47,932 nucleotides of DNA, taken from the NCBI GenBank assembly GCA_900768705.1, contig CAAGEB010000143.1, positions 1 through 47,932 of the forward strand. Direction: 5' to 3'. The stretch is from Oscillospiraceae bacterium. GTDB lineage: Bacteria > Bacillota > Clostridia > Oscillospirales > Ruminococcaceae. Numbering within the stretch: position 1 is the stretch's first letter; every line of letters begins with the position of its first letter. This document shows, piece after piece, positions 40,872 to 47,932 of the stretch. The notes beneath the pieces are model-generated. The model was not told where the DNA came from, searched no databases, and saw only the letters and a list, made by a program, of their open reading frames with translations. The position numbers were made by a program, and so were the translations under genes.

Positions 40872-42164
40872 ATGGATTTCAGAAAATCCGGAAAAGTTCC
40901 GGGTTTATGGTTAATAACGGCATTCTTGCTGGCATATATGCTGACAGGCTGCAATGTTACGGAAACACAGCCGTCTGACAGCATAAACTCTCCGCCATCC
41001 TCCGTGGAAATTTCAGAACCCGATTTTTCATCTGCAGATTCTGATTGTCATGTACCAACTATCGACAACAGCGGAGCTTCTTCGGATGATACATCCTCAG
41101 ATTCGTGTAATTCGGATAATTCTGATTCAAATGATTTAGAAAGCTCGGAGTTTTCGGATAACAGTTCCGATTCTGATATTGAAGAACCATCATCATTGGA
41201 TTATTCGGAATCGTCAGCCTCTTCCGAAGCTCCGATCTCTTCGGAAATCCCCGACAATTCTTCCACATCGCATCCGGTATCGTCATCGGGTTCTGTCTCT
41301 TCCTCTTCCGGAAATGAGTCCTCTCCCGGGGGCGGAAATAATATACCTGTTGTAATTCCGCAGATTGCGGTTCCATCATCTCCGGGAACGGCAACAGCTT
41401 CTGGGGATCATGGCGTATTGGACTATTCCAATGCTTCCGAAGGCTACATATCCGTAAAATACACAGGGGATCGGGCAAAGGCGAAAATAAGGATTATTTT
41501 CGGAGATGTGATATATGATCACAATGTGGATGTGGACGGCAGTGTAGTTTATTATCCATTGTCCTGCGGCAGCGGAGAATACACTGCAATGTTGTATGAG
41601 AATACCAAAGGCAACAAATACACGCTGGTTTTTCAGGAAACTTTTTATGCGGATATTAAACGATCCACTTCTCCTTTTTCTTACCCGAACCGTTATGTTA
41701 ATTATAACCGAAATTCCGATGTTGTATATAAGGCTGCGGAGCTCTGTGCGGGGAAGAATGATACTATCGATAAAATTGCGGCTGTGTTTCTTTGGGTAAC
41801 AGATAACATTAAATACGACCGTGATCTGGCAGCATCCGTAACATCGGGTTATGTTCCTGATCCGGACAAAACCTTATCCCGCATGAAGGGAATATGCTTT
41901 GATTATGCGTCATTAACGGCGGCTATGCTTCGATCGCAATCCATACCCACAAGATTGGTTATCGGATATGCTTCGCCGGATATTTATCATGCTTGGAACG
42001 AGGTTTATACCGAAGAAACCGGATGGATTACACCTGTGCTTCTTCTGAAAAATAAAGGGTATAATCTGGTTGATGCGACTTTTTATGCCGGAGTAAATGA
42101 TAAGGATAAAGCAGCCGAATACATTTCAAATCCCTCAAATTATTCCGCTATATACTATTATTGA
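40872..42164 (+). CDS. Lipoprotein with transglutaminase-like domain
   Basis: A 430-residue exported lipoprotein (lipobox LTGC, C27) with a long Ser/Asp/Asn-rich spacer (about 28-165), a beta-rich middle (190-285) and a transglutaminase/protease-like domain (about 290-415). The catalytic triad is visible as Cys in MKGICFDYASLTAAML, His in YHAWNEVY and Asp in NLVDATFY. Secreted proteins of this class may cleave or cross-link surface proteins. RBS AAAGGA precedes the ATG. It sits 17 bp before the PilC gene, suggesting a role with the filament locus. The spacer resembles that of the GH5 lipoprotein. Confidence 0.85.
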   Translation: MDFRKSGKVPGLWLITAFLLAYMLTGCNVTETQPSDSINSPPSSVEISEPDFSSADSDCHVPTIDNSGASSDDTSSDSCNSDNSDSNDLESSEFSDNSSDSDIEEPSSLDYSESSASSEAPISSEIPDNSSTSHPVSSSGSVSSSSGNESSPGGGNNIPVVIPQIAVPSSPGTATASGDHGVLDYSNASEGYISVKYTGDRAKAKIRIIFGDVIYDHNVDVDGSVVYYPLSCGSGEYTAMLYENTKGNKYTLVFQETFYADIKRSTSPFSYPNRYVNYNRNSDVVYKAAELCAGKNDTIDKIAAVFLWVTDNIKYDRDLAASVTSGYVPDPDKTLSRMKGICFDYASLTAAMLRSQSIPTRLVIGYASPDIYHAWNEVYTEETGWITPVLLLKNKGYNLVDATFYAGVNDKDKAAEYISNPSNYSAIYYY

Positions 42165-42181
42165 ATGAAAGGTCTGAAGAT

Positions 42182-43222
42182 ATGACAAGAAAATTATCTC
42201 ACGATGAAACCTCGTATTTCTGCGAACAGTTGGCACTTATGCTGAATGCAGGTATGGAGTTGGGCAATGGCATAGAGATACTGTGTGAAGATATTGAGGA
42301 CAAAAAAATACAGGCAGTCTGCAAGTCACTTATGGACGGTCTCAATAATAATGAAACGCTCGGACAGACAATGAAAAACAGCGGTTATTTTCCCGAATAT
42401 GCCGTAAAGATGGTTAACATCGGAGAGATGACAGGACGGCTTCAAACGGTGCTGGAAGGATTATCGGAGTTTTATCAGACCAGAGCGGAGCTTGACAGAT
42501 CCATTCGTTCCGCAGTGCTTCACCCTCTGATGCTGCTGGCTATGATGACAGCCGTTATTGTTGTGTTGATAGTTCTTGTAATACCTATGTTCGGGGAAAT
42601 TTTCTCGCAATTTGATGCGTCAATAACAGGGGTAGTGAAAAGCACTGTTGATTTTGCTTATGGATTTGGTATTACACTGCTTATTGTTCTGCTGGCGGTT
42701 ATTGTTTTATCAGTTGTTTGTGCCGCAATCACCGGATTTCAGCCGGTAAAAAAGGCTTTTGCAGGATTTGCGGCGGTGTTTCCGCTTACAAAGCGGATTT
42801 CCCGTCAGTTTTCTCTTTCACGAATAGCGGGAGCTATGAGTATGATGGTGGAGTCGGGCATTTCACCAGACGAAATGCTGGAGATAACAGCCGATCTGGT
42901 CAATGATAAAAAACTTAAAGATAAGCTTCTTAAAGCAAGAGAGCGGGTGCTCAACGGGGAATTTTTTGCGGATGTAATTTCCACGGCGGGTATTTTCCCC
43001 GCAATTTATGCAAAATCTCTTAAAATTGCTTATAGCTCTGGACATTTTGACAATGCGTGGAAAAAGCTTTCGGAGAGATGTACAGACGCTGCAATGGAAT
43101 CCTCCTCGGGAATAGTAGCATTTATCGAGCCTGCAATTGTTATTGTGCTTACAACGGTTATCGGAGCAATTCTGCTGTCGGTAATGATTCCTCTTGTAAA
43201 CATTATGTCTGTGCTTGGATGA
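42182..43222 (+). CDS. Type IV filament inner-membrane platform protein (PilC/GspF)
   Basis: A 346-residue membrane protein with two T2SSF domains, each preceding membrane segments: FCEQLALMLNAGMELGNGIE and EMTGRLQTVLEGLSEFYQ in the first; SRIAGAMSMMVESGISPDEM in the second; three membrane spans. It anchors the assembly ATPase under a type IV pilus, type II secretion or competence filament. ATG 42182 is nine bases after AAAGG; the extended frame to 42161 overlaps the lipoprotein stop and lacks a site. It is the first filament gene in an operon running to PilT. Confidence 0.9.
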   Translation: MTRKLSHDETSYFCEQLALMLNAGMELGNGIEILCEDIEDKKIQAVCKSLMDGLNNNETLGQTMKNSGYFPEYAVKMVNIGEMTGRLQTVLEGLSEFYQTRAELDRSIRSAVLHPLMLLAMMTAVIVVLIVLVIPMFGEIFSQFDASITGVVKSTVDFAYGFGITLLIVLLAVIVLSVVCAAITGFQPVKKAFAGFAAVFPLTKRISRQFSLSRIAGAMSMMVESGISPDEMLEITADLVNDKKLKDKLLKARERVLNGEFFADVISTAGIFPAIYAKSLKIAYSSGHFDNAWKKLSERCTDAAMESSSGIVAFIEPAIVIVLTTVIGAILLSVMIPLVNIMSVLG

Positions 43223-43231
43223 GGGACTTAG

Positions 43232-43555
43232 ATGAAACGGTTTTCAATTTTCAGGGCATTGGGAATATTTATTCCGTTGATTTTGTTTTCGGGAATGATG
43301 ATGTGGCTTATTATCGCACTTTCGGGAGCAGAAAACTCTGTTGACGAAAAAGAGCTGGATGTGGTAAAATCCTCCATTGAAAACGGAGTTACAATGTGTT
43401 ACGCAATAGAAGGCGTCTATCCGGGAAGTCTGGATTATTTAAAAGAAAACTATGGTATTGTGATAAACGAAGACAGATATATTGTGAATTATGAGTGTTT
43501 TGCGGATAATATAAGACCTGTTGTGAATGTACTTGAAAGGCGGCAAGGCGAATGA
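43232..43555 (+). CDS. Small membrane protein of the filament locus (1)
   Basis: 107 residues: a short basic start (MKRFSIFR), one membrane span (ALGIFIPLILFSGMMMWLII) and an outer domain with SIENGVTMCYAIEGVYPGSL, which resembles the helix and alpha-beta loop of small pseudopilins (YAxxGxYP is frequent in that family). The canonical prepilin peptidase site (G followed by a hydrophobic stretch and E5) is absent. RBS GAGG before ATG. It overlaps the next gene by four bases. Confidence 0.75.
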   Translation: MKRFSIFRALGIFIPLILFSGMMMWLIIALSGAENSVDEKELDVVKSSIENGVTMCYAIEGVYPGSLDYLKENYGIVINEDRYIVNYECFADNIRPVVNVLERRQGE

Positions 43556-43995
43556 AATCTTTTGACGAAAGAAAATTCGGAAGCACAATAAGCTCTGTTG
43601 CCAGTATGCTTCTTTTTCTCTTGTTTACAGTTTGTATGCTTATCATCATATCCGTTGCTGCGGGAACCTACGGACGAATTAATTCTTCCCGAGAAAAAAG
43701 CTTCGGCATATCGGCTTCTCTGCATTATCTTACCAATAAAATAAAAAGCGCAGATACTGTGAGCCTGATTGATAACGGAATTGTTGTGGAAAACAGCGGG
43801 CTTGCGTGTGTTATATACTATTCCGACGGTGGAGTGTATGAGAAAACCATACAGGCTTCGGATATTCCCGAGGCAAAAGACGGTGAGAGAATATTCAAAC
43901 TGGATGGAATGGAAATAAAGGAGCAGGATAATCTGTACCGGATTACGGTAAAATCAGAAAATGATCAATGCTGTGCGTTTGTCGGGAAAGGGTGA
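43552..43995 (+). CDS. Small membrane protein of the filament locus (2), DUF4860-like
   Basis: 147 residues with a cytoplasmic start (MKSFDERKFGS), a strongly hydrophobic span (MLLFLLFTVCMLIIISVAAG) and an outer beta-rich domain (ACVIYYSDGGVYEKTIQA). It resembles DUF4860 proteins of Clostridia, seen beside PilC-like genes. No standard prepilin cleavage motif. It begins in an ATGA overlap and ends in a GTGA overlap, so it is strictly coupled to its neighbours. Confidence 0.7.
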   Translation: MKSFDERKFGSTISSVASMLLFLLFTVCMLIIISVAAGTYGRINSSREKSFGISASLHYLTNKIKSADTVSLIDNGIVVENSGLACVIYYSDGGVYEKTIQASDIPEAKDGERIFKLDGMEIKEQDNLYRITVKSENDQCCAFVGKG

Positions 43996-44441
43996 TTTCA
44001 CTGAAAACGGTATTTTCAAAACGAAAGCCTATCAATGTTTTCATTGCGGAAATAATAATCTGCCTGTTGTTTTTTATTATTTCTTCTGCGGTTATAATGA
44101 AGGTATTTGCGGCTGCGGATTCCAGACTTAATAAAAGCTCTGAGCTTGAGCGGGCAGTTATATGCGCCGAGTCTCTGGCAGAGATTTATTCTCCGAAAGG
44201 AGATTTTTCCGAAGCGGCTCGTCTGGTGTTCGGTGAGCAATATGCGGGAATGGAGCAGTTTACCTTAGACGGAAGATGCAATTATGATGAAAACGGGGAA
44301 ATTGTGCTTACATCAGATGAGACGCAAACATCCGCCGGCACAGGAATTCTCAAAAAGCTGACTCTTACATTCAGCAAAAATGATACGGTTATATATACGC
44401 TGGATTGTGCGGCTTATATCGGAGGAAACACAGATGAATAG
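43992..44441 (+). CDS. Pilin-like membrane protein of the filament locus (3)
   Basis: 149 residues starting at GTG 43992 in a GTGA overlap; a longer frame from 43968 lies inside the previous gene. The N-terminus has a basic stretch, then PINVFIAEIIICLLFFIISS, reminiscent of a type IV pilin helix with a glutamate, but with Pro where Gly is expected before the cleavage site. The rest continues in helix (AVICAESLAEIYSPKGDFSE) and strand regions. Probably a minor pilin. Confidence 0.7.
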   Translation: MISLKTVFSKRKPINVFIAEIIICLLFFIISSAVIMKVFAAADSRLNKSSELERAVICAESLAEIYSPKGDFSEAARLVFGEQYAGMEQFTLDGRCNYDENGEIVLTSDETQTSAGTGILKKLTLTFSKNDTVIYTLDCAAYIGGNTDE

Positions 44442-44916
44442 GAAGAAACGCTCTCAGCCGATAACATTAGGCGTGGGATATATAACGGCAATGCTGATTT
44501 TTGCCGTAATTTGCCTGACGGTGTTTGCGGTAATGGGATTTAGCGCAGCGGGTGCAGATGATAAGCTGAACCGCCGCAGTGCTGAGTATGTCCAACAGTA
44601 TTATCAGGCTGATATAAAAGCAAAGGAAATACTGGCGGAACTGGACGAAATCGCCGATAAATCAAGAGATTCGCTTTCCTTTGCGGATAGCTTTAAAACG
44701 GCTTCGGCGCATATTGAGGGCATAGAATATAAAAACATATCGGAAGATGTATGTGTGAGTTATTCTGTTCCGATAAGCAAAAACACGGAGCTTTCGGCAG
44801 AAATAATGTTTTACGAAAACGGAGACTACGGCTACAAAATAAAAATGTGGCAAAGCCGAACTCTCAACGGTGGGGATAACGACAGCGGACTTAATGTCTG
44901 GGATGGAAATTTTTGA
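44434..44916 (+). CDS. Pilin-like membrane protein of the filament locus (4)
   Basis: 160 residues: basic start (MNRKKRSQP), one span (ITAMLIFAVICLTVFAVMGF) and a helix plus beta outer domain. It lacks a standard prepilin site. ATG 44434 is eight bases after GGAGG and overlaps the preceding gene by eight bases; an in-frame extension to 44380 is not supported. It is ten bases upstream of pilT. Likely a DUF4860-type or minor pilin partner. Confidence 0.7.
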   Translation: MNRKKRSQPITLGVGYITAMLIFAVICLTVFAVMGFSAAGADDKLNRRSAEYVQQYYQADIKAKEILAELDEIADKSRDSLSFADSFKTASAHIEGIEYKNISEDVCVSYSVPISKNTELSAEIMFYENGDYGYKIKMWQSRTLNGGDNDSGLNVWDGNF

Positions 44917-44926
44917 GAGGTAGAAA

Positions 44927-45979
44927 ATGGAATTGTTAAATTTGCTTAAAACTGCTGCGGAAAAATCAGCATCCGATATATTTATCATTTCCGGAGCTCC
45001 GCTTTGCATAAAGAAAGACGGAAAGCTGGTTAAAATGGACGAAAATCCTCTCACGCCGGACGAAACACGGAAGCTGGCGTATGAGATATACAAACTTGCC
45101 GGCTTTACATTTGATATTGATCAAATGCCGGAAAAGGAGATGGACTTTTCAATCTCTGTTGCAAAAATGGGTAGATTCAGGGCTAATGTGTATAAGCAGA
45201 GAGGTTCCTATGCGGCTGTATTGAGATATGTGCCCTTTGCGCTTCCTGACCCTAAGGAGCTTGGAATTCCGGATAGCATTATGGAACTCAGCAGGCATAA
45301 GAGCGGAATTATTTTGGTAACAGGTCCCGCAGGAATAGGAAAATCCACAACTCTATCCTGCATAATTGACAGAATCAATTCTGAGCGTAATGCGCATATA
45401 ATAACAATAGAGGATCCTATTGAATTTCTTCACAAGCACAGAAAATGTATTATCAGCCAGCGTGAAATCAATATTGACACCGAAAGCTACCTTGATGCCC
45501 TTCGGGCTGCTCTTCGTCAATCGCCGGATGTTATACTGCTTGGAGAAATGCGTGACTATGAGACTATCAGCGTGGCAATGACAGCGGCAGAAACAGGTCA
45601 GCTTGTATTGTCAACTCTGCACACGCTGGGTGCTGCAAATACGGTGGACAGAATAATTGATGTATTTCCGATAAATCAGCAGCACCAGATACGGATACAG
45701 CTTTCCATGGTGCTTGACGCTGTTGTATCACAGCAGCTTCTTCCTGCGGTAAACGGCGGTATGGTTCCGGCATTTGAAATAATGACTGTTAACAGTGCAA
45801 TCAGAACGCTTATTCGTGATGAAAAAACTCATCAGATAGACACTGTATTGCAGTCTGCACCCGGAATGCAGACAATGGACGGCTGCATACTGGATTTGTT
45901 CAGAAAGGGGATAATAACCGCACAGACAGCGATTGATTACGCATATAACTCCGATATTATGAAAAAGCGGGTACAGTGA
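44927..45979 (+). CDS. pilT: Type IV pilus ATPase, PilT family
   Basis: A 350-residue secretion/twitching ATPase. N-terminal PAS-like part (EKSASDIFIISGAP); Walker A GPAGIGKST (PilT usually has GPTGSGKST); Asp box IITIEDPIEF; Walker B ILLGEMRDYETISVA; His box LSTLHT. It lacks the tetracysteine zinc site of PilB/GspE, so it is retraction-type, yet it is the only ATPase in the locus. It is the last gene of the operon, with RBS GAGAGG. A PilB-like ATPase, prepilin peptidase and major pilin are not in the window. Confidence 0.9.
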   Translation: MELLNLLKTAAEKSASDIFIISGAPLCIKKDGKLVKMDENPLTPDETRKLAYEIYKLAGFTFDIDQMPEKEMDFSISVAKMGRFRANVYKQRGSYAAVLRYVPFALPDPKELGIPDSIMELSRHKSGIILVTGPAGIGKSTTLSCIIDRINSERNAHIITIEDPIEFLHKHRKCIISQREINIDTESYLDALRAALRQSPDVILLGEMRDYETISVAMTAAETGQLVLSTLHTLGAANTVDRIIDVFPINQQHQIRIQLSMVLDAVVSQQLLPAVNGGMVPAFEIMTVNSAIRTLIRDEKTHQIDTVLQSAPGMQTMDGCILDLFRKGIITAQTAIDYAYNSDIMKKRVQ

Positions 45980-46028
45980 AAATTTCTGCGTTTTGCACAA
46001 AAAAAACATGATTTTTTTAGAAACCCCC

Positions 46029-46057
46029 TTGACATTGGCATATAGATATGATATAAT
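46029..46057 (+). promoter_or_regulatory. Perfect consensus promoter of the Asp-Thr repeat protein
   Basis: TTGACA (46029-46034), 17-bp spacer, TATAAT (46052-46057), followed by a 90-nt leader. The downstream gene has its own strong transcription start. Confidence 0.9.
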
Positions 46058-46146
46058 TGACATAAGAGTAAGTATATGTTATTTCGGAATATTGATATCA
46101 TTATTTTATATGGCTGACCTATTGGTCTTTCTTTGAGGTGATACTT

Positions 46147-47932
46147 ATGGCAGATAATGAAAAAAGAAAAAACAATAAGGGCAAGGTTGCTTTGATGTTT
46201 GCATTTGCCGTTACGGTTCTGGGATCTCGTGCTGCGTCTCTTGCAGCATCCGCAACAGAAGTGAACGGTGATGAAGGCATTGACACCCAGCCTTCGGGTT
46301 CTTCCGAGCAGCAGGTGGGTTCCAACCCTGAGTATCGTAGAATCGGAGACAATGTGTATGCCGCATCGTCAACTGCGTCGGCTGTCACTGATTATCGCAA
46401 GGCGCTTTCAGCAGCAAACAGATATTCGGTTTATTCCAATGAGTTGTCAATCAACCATGTGGAAGGAAATATCTGCGTAGGAAAGTCCAACAGTTTTGAT
46501 ATTATCAATACTAATGTTGAGAAGAATTCCTTCAACGGTTCCGGAGTATATACCTGTTATCTGTCCGAGCCGCCTTCGGGTACCGATACTCTTAAGCTGA
46601 CTATGGCTGAAAATACCAAGTATGAGCTTGTTTTCGGCTTTGATTTCACACAGGTAAGCCTTGATAACGGAAATGCGGTAGGCATAAAGGTTGGTGATAA
46701 GGTCTATAAGCTGGACGGAGCGAAACCCGAAAATGTAACTCTGCGTCGTTCCGATGCCAATGATACATACACTGATATAATGGGCAATCTTGACAACATT
46801 GCCGAGGCAGGTAATGCCCTTATCAACAACGAGGAAACAAAATACACTGATTCCGGAAGCATAAGTCCTCTTTACAATGCGCTTAAAGCAATTGAAGAGG
46901 GTGATGTTTCTTCCGGTGAGACGCTTGTTGTCAATATTTCTTCTGATGATTTGCAGAAGGAAAGCGATAATATCAGAAATTTGCTGCTTGGCAATAACGG
47001 AGTCAGGGTAATAGTAAATGTTGTTGTTGAAGAAGGCACAGAGCGTGTTTCTTTCGACAATATTAATGTTACCGAATGGCAGGGTTCATGCGCAAATGTC
47101 ACATTCAATTTTGGTGATTTTACAGGCACGGTAAGTACCCCTATGAACGGAGGTATTTTTGTTGCTCCCTATGCTGATTTTGAGTGTAACGGAAATATTA
47201 ACGGTGCGGTTGTAGCGAATAAGATAAATGCTCAGTCTGAAATTCACCAGATAACACCTCCCGACTGTCCGGAGCCTGATGACGGAGATGACGATACCGA
47301 CACAGATACGGATACCGACACAGATACTGATGATGATTCGGATACCGATCCCGATTCTGACACTGATACAGACACTGATACCGATACAGATACTGATACC
47401 GATACTGATACAGACACAGATACTGATACGGACACTGATACAGACACAGATACTGATACGGACACCGATACAGACACAGATACTGATACAGACACGGATA
47501 CCGACACTGATACAGACACAGATACTGATACCGATACCGACACAGATACGGACACCGATACTGACACAGACACAGATACTGACACAGACACAGATACTGA
47601 CACTGATACGGATACAGATACCGATACTGACACGGACACCGACACAGATACGGACACAGATACTGACACGGATACCGATACTGATACAGATACCGATACT
47701 GACACAGATACCGATACAGACACTGATACAGATACAGACACTGATACAGATACGGACACTGATACAGACACGGATACCGATACTGACACAGACACAGATA
47801 CTGACACAGACACAGATACTGACACTGATACCGATACAGATACTGATACGGACACCGATACAGATACGGACACAGATACCGATACAGACACAGACACCGA
47901 CACAGATACGGACACTGATACCGATACAGATA
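46147..47932 (+). CDS. Secreted choice-of-anchor-A-like protein with Asp-Thr repeat (partial, 3' missing)
   Basis: The frame is open from ATG 46147 (six bases after GAGGTG) to the contig end, 595 codons with no stop. A signal peptide is visible (basic NEKRKNNKGK, then VALMFAFAVTVLGS). Residues ~85-375 form a beta-rich domain ending in GGIFVAPYADFECNGNINGA and QSEIHQI, the choice-of-anchor-A pattern seen in adhesive surface proteins. From about residue 379 it becomes an Asp-Thr dipeptide repeat (at least 210 residues), a stiff acidic stalk. Anchor or dockerin would lie beyond the break. It follows pilT but has its own promoter, so joint function is only suggested by proximity. Confidence 0.8.
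   Translation, partial: MADNEKRKNNKGKVALMFAFAVTVLGSRAASLAASATEVNGDEGIDTQPSGSSEQQVGSNPEYRRIGDNVYAASSTASAVTDYRKALSAANRYSVYSNELSINHVEGNICVGKSNSFDIINTNVEKNSFNGSGVYTCYLSEPPSGTDTLKLTMAENTKYELVFGFDFTQVSLDNGNAVGIKVGDKVYKLDGAKPENVTLRRSDANDTYTDIMGNLDNIAEAGNALINNEETKYTDSGSISPLYNALKAIEEGDVSSGETLVVNISSDDLQKESDNIRNLLLGNNGVRVIVNVVVEEGTERVSFDNINVTEWQGSCANVTFNFGDFTGTVSTPMNGGIFVAPYADFECNGNINGAVVANKINAQSEIHQITPPDCPEPDDGDDDTDTDTDTDTDTDDDSDTDPDSDTDTDTDTDTDTDTDTDTDTDTDTDTDTDTDTDTDTDTDTDTDTDTDTDTDTDTDTDTDTDTDTDTDTDTDTDTDTDTDTDTDTDTDTDTDTDTDTDTDTDTDTDTDTDTDTDTDTDTDTDTDTDTDTDTDTDTDTDTDTDTDTDTDTDTDTDTDTDTDTDTDTDTDTDTDTDTDTDTDTDTDTDTDTDTD
47281..47932 (+). repeat. Six-base-periodic Asp-Thr repeat array, cut by contig end
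   Basis: About 650 bp of GAY-ACN hexamers (Asp-Thr), interrupted only near the start (DDDSDTDPDSDTD). All four Thr codons and both Asp codons are used. A 56-bp block is exactly duplicated at 47554-47609 and 47776-47831 (offset 222 bp). The complementary strand reads Val-Ser and is not a gene. The contig breaks here, so true length is unknown. Confidence 0.95.
47554..47831 (+). repeat. Exact 56-bp duplication inside the Asp-Thr array
   Basis: 47554-47609 and 47776-47831 are identical over 56 bp and differ on both sides. The offset, 222 bp, is 37 hexamers, so the reading frame is kept. It indicates segmental expansion of the array rather than only hexamer slippage. Confidence 0.8.

Noticed and set aside
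47244..47915. Minus-strand Val-Ser repeat ORF
   Set aside because: Complement of the Asp-Thr array. The plus frame continues from a protein with promoter, ribosome site, and signal peptide, so this one is not coding.

Overview
The window looks like part of a metagenome-assembled contig from a spore-capable, anaerobic, fibre-degrading Firmicute close to Ruminococcus (Oscillospiraceae/Ruminococcaceae). The evidence is two [FeFe]-hydrogenase family proteins with an associated thioredoxin-like ferredoxin, a fused aldehyde/alcohol dehydrogenase under a Rex-like operator, a surface GH5-CBM2 cellulase, an alpha/beta SASP, a cotJABC cluster, several TTG/GTG starts after strong GGAGG-type ribosome sites, and textbook sigma-A promoters with 17 bp spacers. 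Both contig ends are technical breaks: bases 1-37 are an Illumina adapter, and the right end lies inside a 6-bp-periodic Asp-Thr repeat. No rRNA, tRNA, CRISPR array or intact transposase was seen.

Layout. 1-2482: end of prs, rarA and an S1-domain protein. 2483-3173: gene-free, with two nested-palindrome (MITE-like) elements and a bidirectional terminator. 3174-6972: a regulated ABC exporter (XRE-AbrB regulator, ATPase, permease), a DNA glycosylase/Cys-cluster pair and a MarR regulator with a likely operator. 7088-12567: a hydrogen module (phosphotransferase, small ferredoxin, PAS-containing HydS-type hydrogenase, SpoIIE-type phosphatase, group B-like HydA). 12709-18768: adhE and an ilvB-ilvN-lysR operon. 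18972-24632: split TSUP transporter, ApbE lipoprotein, cellulase with an overlapping upstream mini-ORF, and a GT-C-like membrane protein. 24859-27498: SASP, rplJL with an L10-leader/attenuator, and cotJABC including a 54-residue cotJA. 27611-31493: P-type ATPase and citrate synthase. 31494-32030: an unexplained gene-free stretch. 32031-40771: ZapA-like coiled coil, U32 protein, an uncharacterised probable alpha-toroid protein and a very large CapA protein with two DUF6270-like modules. 40872-45979: transglutaminase lipoprotein and a minimal type IV filament locus (PilC, four atypical pilin-like proteins, PilT). 46147-end: secreted choice-of-anchor-A-like protein with the Asp-Thr repeat.

How it fits together. 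Reduced ferredoxin and NADH from fermentation can be disposed of by HydA (H2) and AdhE (ethanol). HydS and the SpoIIE-type phosphatase look like a sensing and signalling branch that could tune this to H2 or redox state. The cellulase, CapA-type polymer gene, filament locus and Asp-Thr surface protein suggest a cell built to stick to and digest fibre. The most unusual items are the kinase/HydS/phosphatase hydrogen module, the CapA-DUF6270-DUF6270 fusion with its toroid partner, the PilB-less filament locus with non-canonical pilins, the duplicated start region of the cellulase, and the two foldback elements.
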